DNA of 64,000 bases, taken from NCBI GenBank assembly GCA_914767715.1, contig OU612071.1, positions 10,585,493 to 10,649,492 of the forward strand, given 5' to 3'. The number at the start of each line of letters is the position of its first letter. Position 1 is the stretch's first letter. This DNA comes from Membranipora membranacea. Taxonomy: Eukaryota > Bryozoa > Gymnolaemata > Cheilostomatida > Membraniporidae. The notes beneath the pieces are model-generated. The model was not told the DNA's origin. It made no database searches and saw only the letters and a program-made list of their open reading frames with translations. Made by a program: the position numbers and the translations under genes. Below, piece after piece: positions 32,760-44,141 of this stretch.

Positions 32760-35700
32760 TCTGGTGAGTACTAGGTATTTAACTTATTAATTTCTAGTGA
32801 CGAACAGCTGGATCCCACTACTCCACAAAGCAATTTACTAAGGGGTTGTTATTGAGCCTGACCTCTTCTTAGCTTCACTAGAAGTTGCCTTCAAGTAGTT
32901 TAAGAAAGGTTCCTGCCGATAACCTGCTAAGGCCCCTGTCTTGTTCTAACAGTAAAACTCTTGATGAGTTTTGAGACAATGCTCTTACACCACAAAGTCA
33001 ATATTATCCTTGGATGTTAGTACGACACAATCACTATTTATGAATGTGTTCAGGTACGTTTGATATTTTTGTCATTCATTGGTTCATTGGTGTAACTAAA
33101 TGGTGTACTCATGCCAGCATGTGTTGTCTTCTTGCACATAAAGGGAGGATAACTCTTCCAAACTTAAATACTTTTAACTGTGTTATTACTCTGAGTGTGA
33201 TTTTACTTTACTCACTAAAATTATATGAACCAGTTAAAACACAGTATTGTGTAAACAAGAAAGCGTGGTAAGACTGTAGAGTAGAGTTTTTGTCAAAAGG
33301 GCAGTCAAACATTGTCAAAGTCCCAGGTTTTGACGTAGGACTGTGGAGTAAAAGCATGCCCATTGGTATTAGTATAAGGTGGATACTATCTATAGCATAG
33401 TAAGGATAAAGGAAGCATTCTCATTTCTCATGAGAATTTCGTTGGAGAAATTACAATTGAGACTGAATTGTGAATACCTTGCCTACCAGTTCAGCTGGAA
33501 CTTAAATAAATCTATTGCAGAGCACAGCTCCATAGTAAACAGATTTTCAGCAATATAACATAATAGAAATAGTGGAATATCCTGTCTGTGGAACTGATGT
33601 GGACAACCAATGTTCTGTATGGACCGTGGCCAGTTTCAAGAAGCAATATGTAGAGGGTTTGATGGTGCAGCCCATGTTGTGTGCTATAACATATTTAATT
33701 TACTGTCCAATCAAACACTCAGTGTCATGAGACGTGTGGTAGGTGCTGTATGAGATATGTCTTAGAGCTATCCTGCGGCCCTAAAAGCACAAATCACTTT
33801 AGGCTTTGAGGCATGTGTCATACAGCAGGCAGCAGCTGTCAGCAGTGCCATTCATACCAAGTCTTCCTATTTAGGTGGGACCCTCCAGATTTCGACACCC
33901 ACTTCTACCGATTTCCCACTATTTGTAGTTCTCACTATTTCCTCCAAATTTGAGAGAAAACAGCCATACCGCAATTTATTAGTAACTCACAACACATTAA
34001 CAAATTAACCTGTTGTATTAAAATTCAGACTATTAGTGACGATAGGGTGGCTGATACTGGACGTTGGCAAAGTAAGGGTATGTAAGTCCCAGGGGCCCTT
34101 GTGTTGATGCTAAGAATGTTTAAAGTATATTTCACCTCAGTTTGATATTTTAGTACTAGCACTAAGTACAAACATGAAATTAATTTGAATCAGCGGCCAT
34201 GGCTCAATACCGGACTTCGTTTGGAAGGGGGGGGGGGGGGGCTCACACCACCCAGGTAGATTGCTCAGGTGCTTTGCACCATCGAAGCGCCGCCTCACTG
34301 TAAATTGAAATCTCCCACTTTTTAATTTAGATTACCTGGCAAGTCTGGTAAGTCTTACCACACCAGTCGGCATTTTTCAGTGCCCATTCAGGACAGCATA
34401 AATTTCTGTACATAACAAAGTTTAAGCTGTTCCGGATGGGTAGATTAAAAACTGTCGCTGGCGACAGGTGTTGTAAACAAGTGGCAGGTGCTATATGGGA
34501 CATGACTTACAACACCAAAGGTCTCCACAGCATTGGTCTTGAACACTGCATTGTTCTACTGATGAATACATTGTTATTTTAGTGATGTATGACCTGTCCC
34601 ACTCAGCTGCACATCACATAGAACTTAAGTGATGGATTGAAATAAGTATCTAAAATATGTCTTAACATGCAAAATGGGCAGCACAAATGAACCCTCAACT
34701 ATTGGTTATTTATAAAACTGGCTACTGCCCATACAGAACGGGACTTTTTCTGTTATGCTAGGCCTATAAAGCCTATTGTTGTCTATGCTTTAGGGACCAT
34801 GAGAGCCGTAACACTGGTCCTATATGGCACGTGCCACACTTCCCACATCACCAAGTGTTGTATTGGACAAGGCCTAAGTACCTTAAATATGGGTTGCGCC
34901 AACAAGCGTTTGGAGTTTCAAACTTGCAAGCCAGTGTTTGCACAGGATCACTTAGCCAATGAGTAGGCTAAGGATCACTTTAAACTAAATGCAATTCTGC
35001 AATATCATAGGTTCTTAGGCTTGCACACTATAATAAACTGTCGGCCTACGATTGAGCAAAGCTTTTTTTGAGCTGCTATTCAAGCCCTAATAAATGAAAT
35101 ATCTAAAATCCATCTTTTGTATACAACAGTTGAGCATACGCTAAGATAAATGCAATACCATTTTTTCATCAATTCTGAAACAACACTTTTGGGGAGGGGA
35201 GCGGGCGATTGAGGGGCAAGAGTCAGGCTAACCAATTGCTAGAAACTGGTGTGTTAACGATTGTAACACCTGTTGTGAGGCAGTATCGGGAGGTTGTAAG
35301 ACAGTCTTGAGACCTTTGTGTCGCTGGAATTACTATGAGATCATACTACACCTTACCACGCCTAAGTGTAGTTTTGCCGCATCCCTTGTTTGATTGTGTC
35401 TTGTGAACAGCATGGATAAATTATTGTAATCTGAATGAGAAAAAATGCAGGGCATGACCAGCTCCGATTTCATCTCAACCTGACCCTGCACTACTTGACC
35501 TGACCAACGGCTATTCTGATAGTGTGCTAGAGCATGAAATTTCAACCTAGCTTTGCAGCATGTAGGAGGTCCTACACAATCAATAACCATTTTGTTGGAG
35601 GTTGCTCATTTCATTAGACCGGCTGCCTTTTGAGCAACCACAGCTGCTGGCTACCCATGATTCAAACTCCCACAGACTTGGCTCTGCTGCTTCAATCTGG

Positions 35701-36450
35701 ACCCAATATTCCCACCTCTCTGAAGCCTACCTCTCTGTTAAAAATACACGTGAATGACTAATCTTACTATTTCAATCATTATTGCAACAAACATCCGAGG
35801 TGAGGAAACAATAACCTAGAATAACAAAGAGGCTTTTCCAGGTCACTCAATGTCCATGCTTCTGCCTTTGGCAAAGACCATCAGATAATCGAATGTACCA
35901 ACCAAAAAGACATTCTAAATCTCTATACCTTAATTTTAGACCTGTATGCTATAGCAGAAGTAAACCTTGGTGATAGATGCGAGCAGGACTTGAGCTGTGG
36001 TTTCTGTCTACAGAGAAGCTGACATACATGATAGAGCCAAAACAGTTACCCTGTTCTCATGTCTTCCGTTAACCCTGGTTAGAGGAGGATGTGTGCGGGT
36101 GAGTTTTTTTTAATCTCCATATCTTATAATGTGTGACAGTTATATCTGGAAATTTCCCTAACCAATATTTTTGGCTTAAAAACGTTTATTAAATGAAAGC
36201 AAAAAATGATGATATCATCGTTTATCATGTTCATACTACAATTATTGATACGTATACAGTAACAAGCTATTGAAGACAAATAGCGTGAAATGCAAAACTT
36301 TGATCGCCGAGCTTGTGTGTTTGCTTCAAACAAACCTACCATTACTTCTTATAAAATTACTCTACTTGTGCCAGTCATAATAAGTTCAATTTGAATTGCA
36401 ATCACTGCTTTGCAGCAGATAAGTTAAGAGCTGTTCGAAACGGGGAACAC
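32760..36450. other. No gene recognised; scattered inverted-repeat relics
   Basis: Around 33640-33840 and 34440-34600 the sequence holds GTGGCAGGTGCTATATGGGA-type blocks related to the foldback at 50.93-51.08 kb. A poly-G tract lies at 34228-34241. All open frames are short and unsupported. Confidence 0.4.
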
Positions 36451-36459
36451 CTTCAATTT

Positions 36460-36757
36460 TATTTCCAAATTGGATCAACTTTACACGAATTTTGAGTTGT
36501 TCCCCCTTGAGCCCTCAGTGTAACAGAAGAATGGAAACATCCCAAAATGCAGGCAAATCGGAACAAACTTGATCTTACTCAAGTAATATGAATACAATAC
36601 TTTATATTAATATTTAGGAAGCTACACAATGCTGAGTGGGGCGGTGAGAAGGTTTAACAGAGTGATGCCTGTAACGCTGGAATGTCAGCGTCAATGTGTA
36701 ATACAGACCATATAAAATGTGATATATGTGTGGATCAGAAGGCTCTTTGTTTAAACC
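36460..36757 (+). pseudogene. B-box-like zinc-finger exon fragment, copy 1
   Basis: The plus-strand frame SASMCNTDHIKCDICVDQKALC (about 36690-36752) carries the first C-x2-C of a B-box-like zinc finger. It then stops matching its paralogue at 39020-39178 exactly where a 5S-derived element begins. Upstream sequence is also shared with 38920-39080. The remainder of the finger (C-x2-C, C-x2-H) is absent, so the copy is truncated by insertion. B-boxes typify TRIM proteins. Confidence 0.45.
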
Positions 36758-37258
36758 TAAAACTGCCAAAATTCGTCCCCTTAATTGTCTACAGCTATAT
36801 CACGTTGCAAACGCCAGTTCGCATCCGATCCCTGAAGCTAAGCAACATCATGCCAAGTTAATTTTCCAATTCCTATAGTTCATGTTTCGCACTACCACCA
36901 ACAAAAGCTGCTTGAAGAGAATTTTGATTGCCTCAGCGCCGTCCCAAAGATACCCTCCCCCCCAAAGAAATTATTACGGCCCAGTCAAATGCATAGATTA
37001 CTGTTGATGCTGTCATAATAAATTGATAACACAACTTACCTGTACATGCTACTACTAGCTGCCTCCTTCCTGGCTAGTTAAGTTTGACGCTGTGAGTGTG
37101 GCGTGTAGTCCCACAGAATGCTAAACAATACGGCTGAAGGTGATGTTGTGTTCAGGTGATTTTTGCCATATTGTTAATAGTATGCTGCAAAGATTGTGTT
37201 CATGGTCACCAAATAGTTTGCACAAAGATGAACATGATTTAACGAGTCATCACCGATA
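36758..37258 (+). repeat. SINE with 5S rRNA-derived head, copy 1
   Basis: Positions 36787-36861 read as the 5' half of 5S rRNA (GTCTACAGCTATATCACGTT .. ATCCGATCCCTGAAGCTAAG), including the A-box region. The rest of the 5S part is deleted. The body (GATTACTGTTGATGCTGTCA, CCCACAGAATGCTAAACAAT) and the tail (GATTTAACGAG) match 48430-48838. This is the organisation of SINE3 elements. It is not a functional 5S gene. Confidence 0.75.
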
Positions 37259-37259
37259 A

Positions 37260-38000
37260 ACTAGGATTGAAATTGAAATTTGCTTTACAATCAGCAGCGT
37301 ATTGTTATTTACTTGATGCTATTTCTTCTTCAAAATTATTTTTTAGCCTAACATTATTACCAAACTGTTCAGGACAAGCTGCTAAATCGATTGTTTTTTT
37401 CAAACATGAAGTCTGATCAAAATTGATCGAGTCATCGACAAAAACCTGGATTTTTGACAGTAAATCAGTGCAAGCATCTTTGCTGCTACAGTTACACCTT
37501 CCAATGCCGTTACGTCGCCCACCATTGAATACCTCAGTGCCGCAATGCTAAGGCTCCGTATAGTGTCCTCTCTAGGTTTATTATTGAGTGTATGGTTTGA
37601 ACTGATTATCTACAGTGGCTAATATAAACAATAAAAGATAAATCTTGCTACCAAATTCCCATTCATTGGAAATATCAGCCCCGAAGCTGGTCCTCAACAA
37701 ATTAGCTCCGGAATTCAGAGACTCAAATTTGCAGAGAACAGCTCATGCCTCAGAGAGCCTCATGTGCAAAGTTGGCAATTAATGGGGAGCAGACAACTGG
37801 AAAGTGGAAGATTGAGCCATTGAGTGAACTTGCTTGATTTTTGCTTTGCTTTATTTTAAATATTCAAATCGTGCACTGTTATTGAAAGCATAGTGTGTCA
37901 AGAGAGCACATCACCACATGTGAAACTCCGCTGTTGGATCTATATTAGGTGAAAACTGTGAGAGAAAGTGGAGATAAATTGTAAGAAGAATTATCTATCA
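37260..38000. other. Foldback-arm copy (37400-37590) and spacer
   Basis: The block AAAATTGATCGAGTCATCGA to CTCTCTAGGTTTATTATTGA is one arm of the element at 1555-2035. No gene was recognised. Confidence 0.5.
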
Positions 38001-38017
38001 GAAGCGATGCACATAGT

Positions 38018-38207
38018 AGTTTGAGGTTTCAAGCAGACAGCTGAGAGATAAACGCGACAAGCCGCAAAGATTGTGGAGGTCAGTGATAGAAGAGCTCAGG
38101 CAAACTCACGATACGGATATTATCAAAAAGTGTGACCTAAAACAGACCGAGACCTTGTCAGCACTACTTGTCAGCTATGAAGAACCATCTAAAAACTATC
38201 TAAGATA
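38018..38207 (+). pseudogene. Helical coding fragment, duplicated at 40340-40400
   Basis: The open frame contains RLWRSVIEELRQTHDTDIIK followed by KCDLKQTETLSALLVSYEEP and a stop. A shorter, diverged copy (LWRLVIDELRQTHDTDTIKK) occurs at 40340-40400 on the same strand. Conservation of the reading frame between copies suggests that it was once protein-coding. It looks helical and charged, and no family is recognised. It lies between B-box and LINE fragments. Confidence 0.4.
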
Positions 38208-38539
38208 GTATAGGCTAAGAATGATTCTCTACAAGGTAATTATGTGTCCATTACAAAAACTAAAACTGTTTAACTTAGGGTGCCATACTCTTGTTACATA
38301 TAGTGAAATATTTGAAAGAACACAATTTCTATCTCAAACCTAGATACAGCTATAATATAGCATTCTCTCTCAGCTAATTCAAACATGTGCGTACTCAAGT
38401 AATCAGGAAAAATATCAGGAATTTAGAATTTCTGTTTGAAATTAAACGGGTTAAGAGTGAGTATTGTGCACAGGAATTTGGTTCAGGTAAGAACAACACA
38501 AATGAAAGAAGGAAATTTGTCAGGACTTAAATCATCACT

Positions 38540-38940
38540 TAGAACGAAACAGATGCGATTATGTTTATGATAAAACAGGACGGTTCTGAGATCACTGATC
38601 CATCGAATATAACCGAAAATTTCAACCAGTTTTTGTGAGTACTGGGTCGTCACTAGCTAATAATTTACCAGAAACTTCATATGATTATGAGAGCTTTTTT
38701 GAGAGGGCCCTAGATAATTGGCATTTTAAATTTGATGAAATTGCTCCAACAGAGATTTTATCTGTCATTTGCAAGCTGGAGACAGAGAAGGCCAAAGGGT
38801 GTGATTTAATTAGCGCTCGGCTGGTTTTCCTGATAGGCTCAAGATCACAAGAGTCAAACCACTATTCAATGAAAGCATCAATAAATTTCCGTACTACATC
38901 AATTTTAAGCGCTCTCATATCTTTCATTGATTTTCAGTTG
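38540..38940 (+). pseudogene. LINE ORF2 fragment: start of reverse transcriptase
   Basis: Frames read DPSNITENFNQFL, then (after a stop and frame change) TGSSLANNLPETSYDYESFF, then ILSVICKLETEKAKGCDLIS, then (another shift) RVKPLFNESINKFPYY. This is the usual order at the endonuclease/reverse-transcriptase junction of non-LTR elements: 'FN.FF..G..LA', 'KA.G.D.I', 'LFN.SI....FP..WK'. No catalytic YADD region follows; the fragment stops where B-box-related sequence begins. It is clearly dead, with at least two frameshifts. The clade is not assigned. Confidence 0.75.
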
Positions 38941-39019
38941 CTCCCTTTTGAGCCGACAAGTTAACAGCAATATGATAAGATCTCAAAATGCAGCCCATTT
39001 GGATTCAGGATGCTATATG

Positions 39020-39178
39020 ATGCTGAGTGGAGTGGTATGAAGGATTATCAGAGGGATGCCAGCGTTGCTAGAAAGACAGCGGCGACATGTAATACAGACC
39101 ATATAAAGTTTGACGGAGCAGAAGGCTCTGTGCTACTGTACCGGTTGTGAGGAGAAACTCTGTGATGATCATTTCGAA
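39020..39178 (+). pseudogene. B-box-like zinc-finger exon, copy 2 (frameshifted)
   Basis: The first part (TAATCNTDHIKF) matches copy 1. An 8-bp deletion then removes the CDIC pair and shifts the frame. In the new frame LCYCTGCEEKLCDDHFE runs to a strong GTAAGTAAG donor at 39179. Put beside copy 1, the cysteines and histidine give C-x2-C..C-x2-C-x4-C-x2-H, the spacing of a B-box. This copy is non-functional because of the deletion. The intron after it matches 41500 onwards, showing block duplication. Confidence 0.5.
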
Positions 39179-39189
39179 GTAAGTAAGAT

Positions 39190-39930
39190 TTTTCACAGAC
39201 TTAACTAAATATAGTTCAATGGTTACCTTGAAACAAACAAGGTATAGCAGAGCTATGCAACCCTTGCCCATTCTTACAAAAATTGCCATGACACAGTGCC
39301 TAACCTAGGCAGGATGTTTGAGGTGGGCGGGGGGAGGGGAGAAGCCTGGGTAAATCTTTTTTGTGACGTCTACAAATTCATGACGTAGACCTTACGTGTT
39401 AATACATTCGGATTTATAATAAAGCTCTGCCTATCACAACTATCACAGATGTATTTATTAGTTTGACCAAGGAGTAAGAGACACTCCTTGGTATGACAAG
39501 GTCCTCAGTTTGACTGACTGAATTAACAGATTTAATATGATTCATTCTTCGTTTTGCATGTTATCCTGGTAGAAAAATACTGGCTGAAGTGAACTACATT
39601 GATTTACAGTCAGCAGGGGCATCAAGTGACCAATAGAAATCAAACAACGCAGTGTTCTATTCCGAATTCACAATCATATCAACATCATTTCGAGTTGTCC
39701 TCTCTTGTCAAATGGATTTACTCGGCTGTCCCCTCCTCCCCACCCATCCCAGACAAACACAATACCTGTATTGACTTACCTTATCCCTAAGTTTGACTGC
39801 CAGCTGTCTATCCAGGAAATAAATTACAATACTTGATGTTCAATTTGAATAATTTCTGTTGCAGCTGCATGAACAATCATCAGTGTTCTATTCTACAAAA
39901 CACCATCAGATAGACATCAGATAGACATCA
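39190..39930 (+). repeat. Duplicated intron/exon block, copy 1 (partner about 41500-42440)
   Basis: Shared landmarks include GAGCTATGCAACCCTT, a CTAGG.CAGG.TGT stretch followed by a G-rich run, TTTGACTGACTGAAT, TTTAATATGATTCATTCTTC and TTTCTGTTGCAGCTGCATG. Divergence is moderate. A TGA replaces the TGG of the partner's candidate exon. Confidence 0.75.
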
Positions 39931-40078
39931 GATAGATATCTCACCATCAGATAGACATCAGATAGACATCAGATAGACATCAGATAGACATCAGATAGAC
40001 ATCAGATAGACATCAGATAGACATCAGATAGACATCAGATAGACATCAGATAGACATCTCACCATCAGATCGACATCT
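39902..40078 (+). repeat. 11-bp minisatellite (CAGATAGACAT)n
   Basis: About 13-15 units of CAGATAGACAT, interrupted by CTCACCAT. The partner block has one copy (CAATCAGATAGACATCTCACC at 42415), within the candidate exon. The array therefore grew from exon-like sequence. Confidence 0.9.
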
Positions 40079-40409
40079 CACCATACAATCTCGGTATTTT
40101 GGTGTTAATGTCATGATCCCACTGAGCCATTTCTCCACCTGCTGTCGTCCAACAGTGATGATTTCTCACCAAATCTATTATCTCACCTTGCGAGGAAGCC
40201 TGGAGGGAAAGCAGATTGGCAGGAGTATGGTTTGTTGGGAAAATGGGATGGTTCGAAAACAGGAAGTGGGACAATGACAATTGGAAAATCGGGCAGATTG
40301 ATTCAAGATGAGCAGACATAGAAGATAGATGTTTGGTTTGTGGAGGTTGGTGATAGATGAGCTCAGACAAACTCATGATACGGATACTATCAAAAAATGT
40401 GACCATAGA

Positions 40410-41490
40410 ATAAGTAAGTAAGATTATTCGTAGACTAAACCAAGACTATTAGTGAGGAATTTAATAAAAAAACTCCCTTTTTTTTTAATTAAAGACTACC
40501 CAAAGGCCAAAACGTTTTATAGTCAGGCAGTTACTCACGATAAAGTTGCGGCATATTTGCATAGTAAAACAACTCAATGCCCTACTTGGCATGAAATATT
40601 GATGGTGGACAAAGTCCCTCCCATAAGGGAAGGTGACTACCATTGCCTGCATTATGATCGCACAGTCTCCTGGAAGTGCTTGTTATTTGTATTGCACCTC
40701 TCGGAGACTGTGAATTTTTCTCCACCATCAATAATTCATCCCAATAAAGGGATCTAACTGATGTGCACTGTTTGTGCAGAACTGCCGTGAGGTCCTAACT
40801 AACTCAAATTAAATAAACTTCACCAAACTTGAATGGATTTAAATAATTTATCTGATTGTTGGCAGTATTTATTTGTCATTATAACATATAACATGATAAT
40901 AATTTAAGATTTTGAGTCCAACGTACCTGCCTGTCGATCTTTCCTAGAGGAAACAGTCAGTGTAACAGCTGCGTTGTGATGGAGCCACTCTCATCCTCCC
41001 TTCCCCGCTGGTTGCTCAAATTCTACTTAAGATCCATGTTACTTTACTCAAGGCCTCCACCAGCATCCTGTCTTAACCAAAACCATGTCATCTCGGTTCC
41101 ATCATATTATATATCACTTCATATTATGTAATAATCCCTTCTAAAAAATTCCCAAATAATACCCACCACCTGTGAAAGCTAAACCTATCAGACCTATCAA
41201 ACCCGCATCCTTCAGGCACCCTCGTTTTATGAGACTATGACGAATCAGATTGTTTCAAACAAATCATACTTTGTAACAATGGGATGTTGCTGACTGCTGA
41301 GACATCCTACAGTTACACTACATTTCTATTCTTTCCACTCCAAACTCCTACGATCTGCTCTGAATTTAATCCTTTATACCAAGTAGAGCACAGAATATAT
41401 TTATCATGCAAATCTGCCAGATATTTATCATAAGTAACTACCTGACTATAACATGCATTGGTCTTTGGGTAGTCTTTGAACAATTTGACA
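40410..41490. other. No firm gene
   Basis: A 101-codon frame at 40452-40757 spans an imperfect inverted repeat (TTGATGGTGG ... CCACCATCAA, CACAGTCTCC ... GGAGACTGTG). It is therefore more likely a foldback relic than a gene. Nothing else was recognised. Confidence 0.4.
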
Positions 41491-41499
41491 TGGTGACCT

Positions 41500-42392
41500 G
41501 TGATTATTTTTTTTAATTTGAACCTAGTTTGCTATCAAGTTCCATGTCTTTGGTTGGTCACCTTGAATACATCAAGGAACAGAAGAGCTATGCAACCCTT
41601 ACTCATGCGTCCCAAATTTGCCATAGCATATTACCTAGCCTGGGCAGGCTGTATTGGCCGATTGCTGGAGGGGGGGGGGGGGCCGGGTAATTCCAATGTC
41701 ACGTTCACGACATCAGCAATTCGTGTTCATAAATTTGGATTTTTGATAAAGCCCTATCTATCACAATTATCATACTTGTATTTATTAGTATGCCCAACAA
41801 GTAACAGTTACTCCCTGCTGGTTTGACTGACTGAATCAACTGATTTAATATGATTCATTCTTCATTTTGCATGTCATCCTGACCCCCCCCCCCCCCCTGT
41901 TGGTAAAACATCTATTTACTTACGAAGATAAGGTTCACACTCAAGGTTGCCGGGGCTGGAACAATCAACCTTGAAAGTTCCTCTCATGGTACTCGAACCC
42001 ACAACCCCTGCAGCACCTATCGCCTGACAGTGAATAGCAGTGCGCCAACCAATTGCGCCATCTCACCATCCCCACATATGATTGGTTTGATGGCGCTAAT
42101 AAGCATGCCTGCTATTCACTACTCAGAGTTGTGTTCTCTCGACCCATAGCATAGTCCAATCTACCATCGTCACCCTATGCATCACATGCACACAACTATT
42201 TCAAATTTATTATGGAATTGTCCTCTCTTGTCAAATTGATTTACCAATGCTGTCCCCTCCGACCCACTCACCCATGACAGCCAAGACTATCACAATACCC
42301 ATATTAATTTACATTATCGCTATTTTTGACTGCTTACTGGAAATTCAGGTTTTTGCAAGATATTGATTTAATTTGTTTAATTTCTGTTGCAG
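41500..42392 (+). repeat. Duplicated intron block, copy 2
   Basis: Partner of 39190-39866. It additionally contains a poly-G tract (41669-41683), a poly-C tract (41883-41897) and a tRNA-derived SINE on the minus strand. Confidence 0.7.
41975..42075 (-). repeat. tRNA-derived SINE fragment
   Basis: On the minus strand, GATGGCGCAATTGGTTGGCG (A-box) and GTGGGTTCGAGTACC (B-box) are spaced as in a tRNA, but the arms do not pair fully. A similar plus-strand fragment is at 61830-61880. Confidence 0.6.
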
Positions 42393-42547
42393 CTGCATGG
42401 ACAATCCGAAGTGTTCTTTTCTACAATCAGATAGACATCTCACCGTATAAACTGACCCCGGAGAGATACCAGGCGAAGTATTGCCCTTCATATGGACACC
42501 AGAAGCTCACTAGTGCTTGTCATTATGTATATCTTGCAGCGTTCTGA
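42393..42547 (+). CDS. Candidate exon after a strong acceptor, unknown protein
   Basis: Behind TTTCTGTTGCAG the phase-1 frame encodes AWTIRSVLFYNQIDISPYKL, then TPERYQAKYCPSYGHQKL, and TSACHYV before a stop at 42547. The paralogous block at 39868 has the same acceptor but a TGA in place of the TGG Trp codon, and is destroyed by a minisatellite. The segment has two cysteines and a YQAKYC motif faintly like the TGF-beta C-terminal domain. That similarity is too short to claim. It may be the exon of a gene whose other exons are the B-box and 43568-43763 segments, but phases do not obviously join. Confidence 0.3.
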
Positions 42548-42909
42548 CAGGTGTATGTTCCAAAGACTCTACTATATCAGCCTTTGGTACGTACCCTCCT
42601 AGGTATTTGCAGAAAATCACATTCCAGACGTATGCAGTGATAAAAGAAGTTGCCTTAGACTGTCATGTTGTTTGTCCATCATTTTTCTACTTGTGAAAAA
42701 TCATTGTCTTATTGTCCATGTCCATTATCACAAACCTTCAATCCATGAGGGCCTGAAACATGGACTTACACTGGGGGACAATTTATTTTCAAGTTGTCTT
42801 CTCTTTGGCAAAGGGATTTACCCAGGCTGCCCCCCCCCTCCTCACCCACTCACCCCCGACAGCCTGCCCAGGCTAACTTATGACACCGTATTCTTTGATC
42901 CTTTATATC

Positions 42910-43500
42910 TTGTTTCAAAAACGGTAACTGTAAATTGCTGAACAGGCTGAACGGACTGAACAGCTGAACAGAATTTCTCGGACTAAAATTATTATTTGTA
43001 ATCATTTCTCTGGCTGTCTATCACTTCTCAAACACATTCCTCCTAACCAAATGATTTGATGAGTCACTACGTTCCTGTTGGCACCTTATATAACCAAATT
43101 ATGGCAGCAAATGAAGCAATCTATGTGCCTATTCTGACAAATCTGATGGTGTTTTGGAAATTGGATACCAGGAACATTATCCAGCTCAACCTTCCATCTA
43201 GCCAGTCTTAACAAGCTTTGTTTATAGGGGTGGGGGGGGGGGGGGCTTCTTTCCATCCATTCACTAGTAGTGTAATACCGAAAAATTTACTGTGAATAGA
43301 ATTGAAAGAAACCAAGGTGAATGCAAACTTAAAATAAAAAATTTAATAAGAAGAATATTAAGAATTGTCCATGCTTATGCAAAATTAGCCAATCATGTAA
43401 ATAATCAAACAAATAGTAGTCTGAGAAATTCTGTTCAGCTGTTCAGTCTGTTCAGCCTGTTCAGCGATTTACAGTTACCCTTTCAAAAAGCTTATAAAAG
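42910..43500. repeat. Foldback element with about 85-bp inverted arms
   Basis: The left arm has GGTAACTGTAAATTGCTGAA and GCTGAACAGAATTTCTCGGA. The right arm is the inverse (TCTGAGAAATTCTGTTCAGC .. CAGCGATTTACAGTTACC). Each arm contains a small CTGAACAG tandem repeat. The spacer holds a poly-G tract at 43230-43244. Confidence 0.75.
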
Positions 43501-43567
43501 CTGCTATCTTGAATATTGTCTCTGATAGCATCGCAGGCACAAAGTGTTCTGACCTTGTTTTCCAGAG

Positions 43568-43763
43568 AGGAGTCACGCCACAGTTCCCATAAATACCATG
43601 GCTGATCACATGAGGCATAAACTGTATATCAGGCTGAAGAAGATCTCCGACACAGTCACAGACGGGCTCAGCAGAGAGAATAAGACTTGGGATTGTTTAC
43701 ACAAAATTGAGACTGAAGTATCAGTAATATTGACACAGATTGTTCACCATAAAGGAAGATATA
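43568..43763 (+). CDS. Candidate exon: post-B-box coiled coil, TRIM-like
   Basis: Preceded by TGTTTTCCAG(AG) and ended by a GTAAGTTCTC donor, the segment is open throughout. It reads RSHATVPINTMADHMRHKLY, then a helical stretch (LKKISDTVTDGLSRENKTWD .. LHKIETEVSVILTQIVHHK). Placed after the DDHFE end of the B-box exon at 39178, phase 0 to phase 0, it would supply the last zinc-binding His (H-F-E-R-S-H) and then a coiled coil, as in TRIM proteins. Since both visible B-box exons are broken, this may belong to a dead copy or to a gene whose intact B-box lies elsewhere. The start at 43598 (MADH) is internal in this reading. Confidence 0.45.
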
Positions 43764-44141
43764 GTAAGTTCTCAATAGCAAGTCTTTGCCATCAAATATT
43801 CACAAATCATCACAATTCATGTTTGAGTTCTCATGCTGCGAGGCCCCAAAAAACGAAGTTTTCAGTCCAGTAAATTAGTGTGTTTCACATTACATGTTTG
43901 GATGACATACTCTAAGTTTGTATTGCAAGCCAATGCAGTGGCCATGCTGGCTGTCCAAAATGTTTAATATAAATAAAAATCATCACTATCAGGTATCACT
44001 ACCAGGTACTGTACTGTATTCACCCAGACATGTCCAGACATGTTTACTGCTTATTTCATATATTCATATGTTACTGTGTGACATTGTGTAGCATTGTATT
44101 GTATGATAGAACGGTTTGTGTAAGAAAATAAAACAAGATGT

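Noticed and set aside
42393-42547. TGF-beta or IL-17 family exon
   Set aside because: Only a short YQAKYC-like stretch is suggestive. The cysteine pattern does not match either family.
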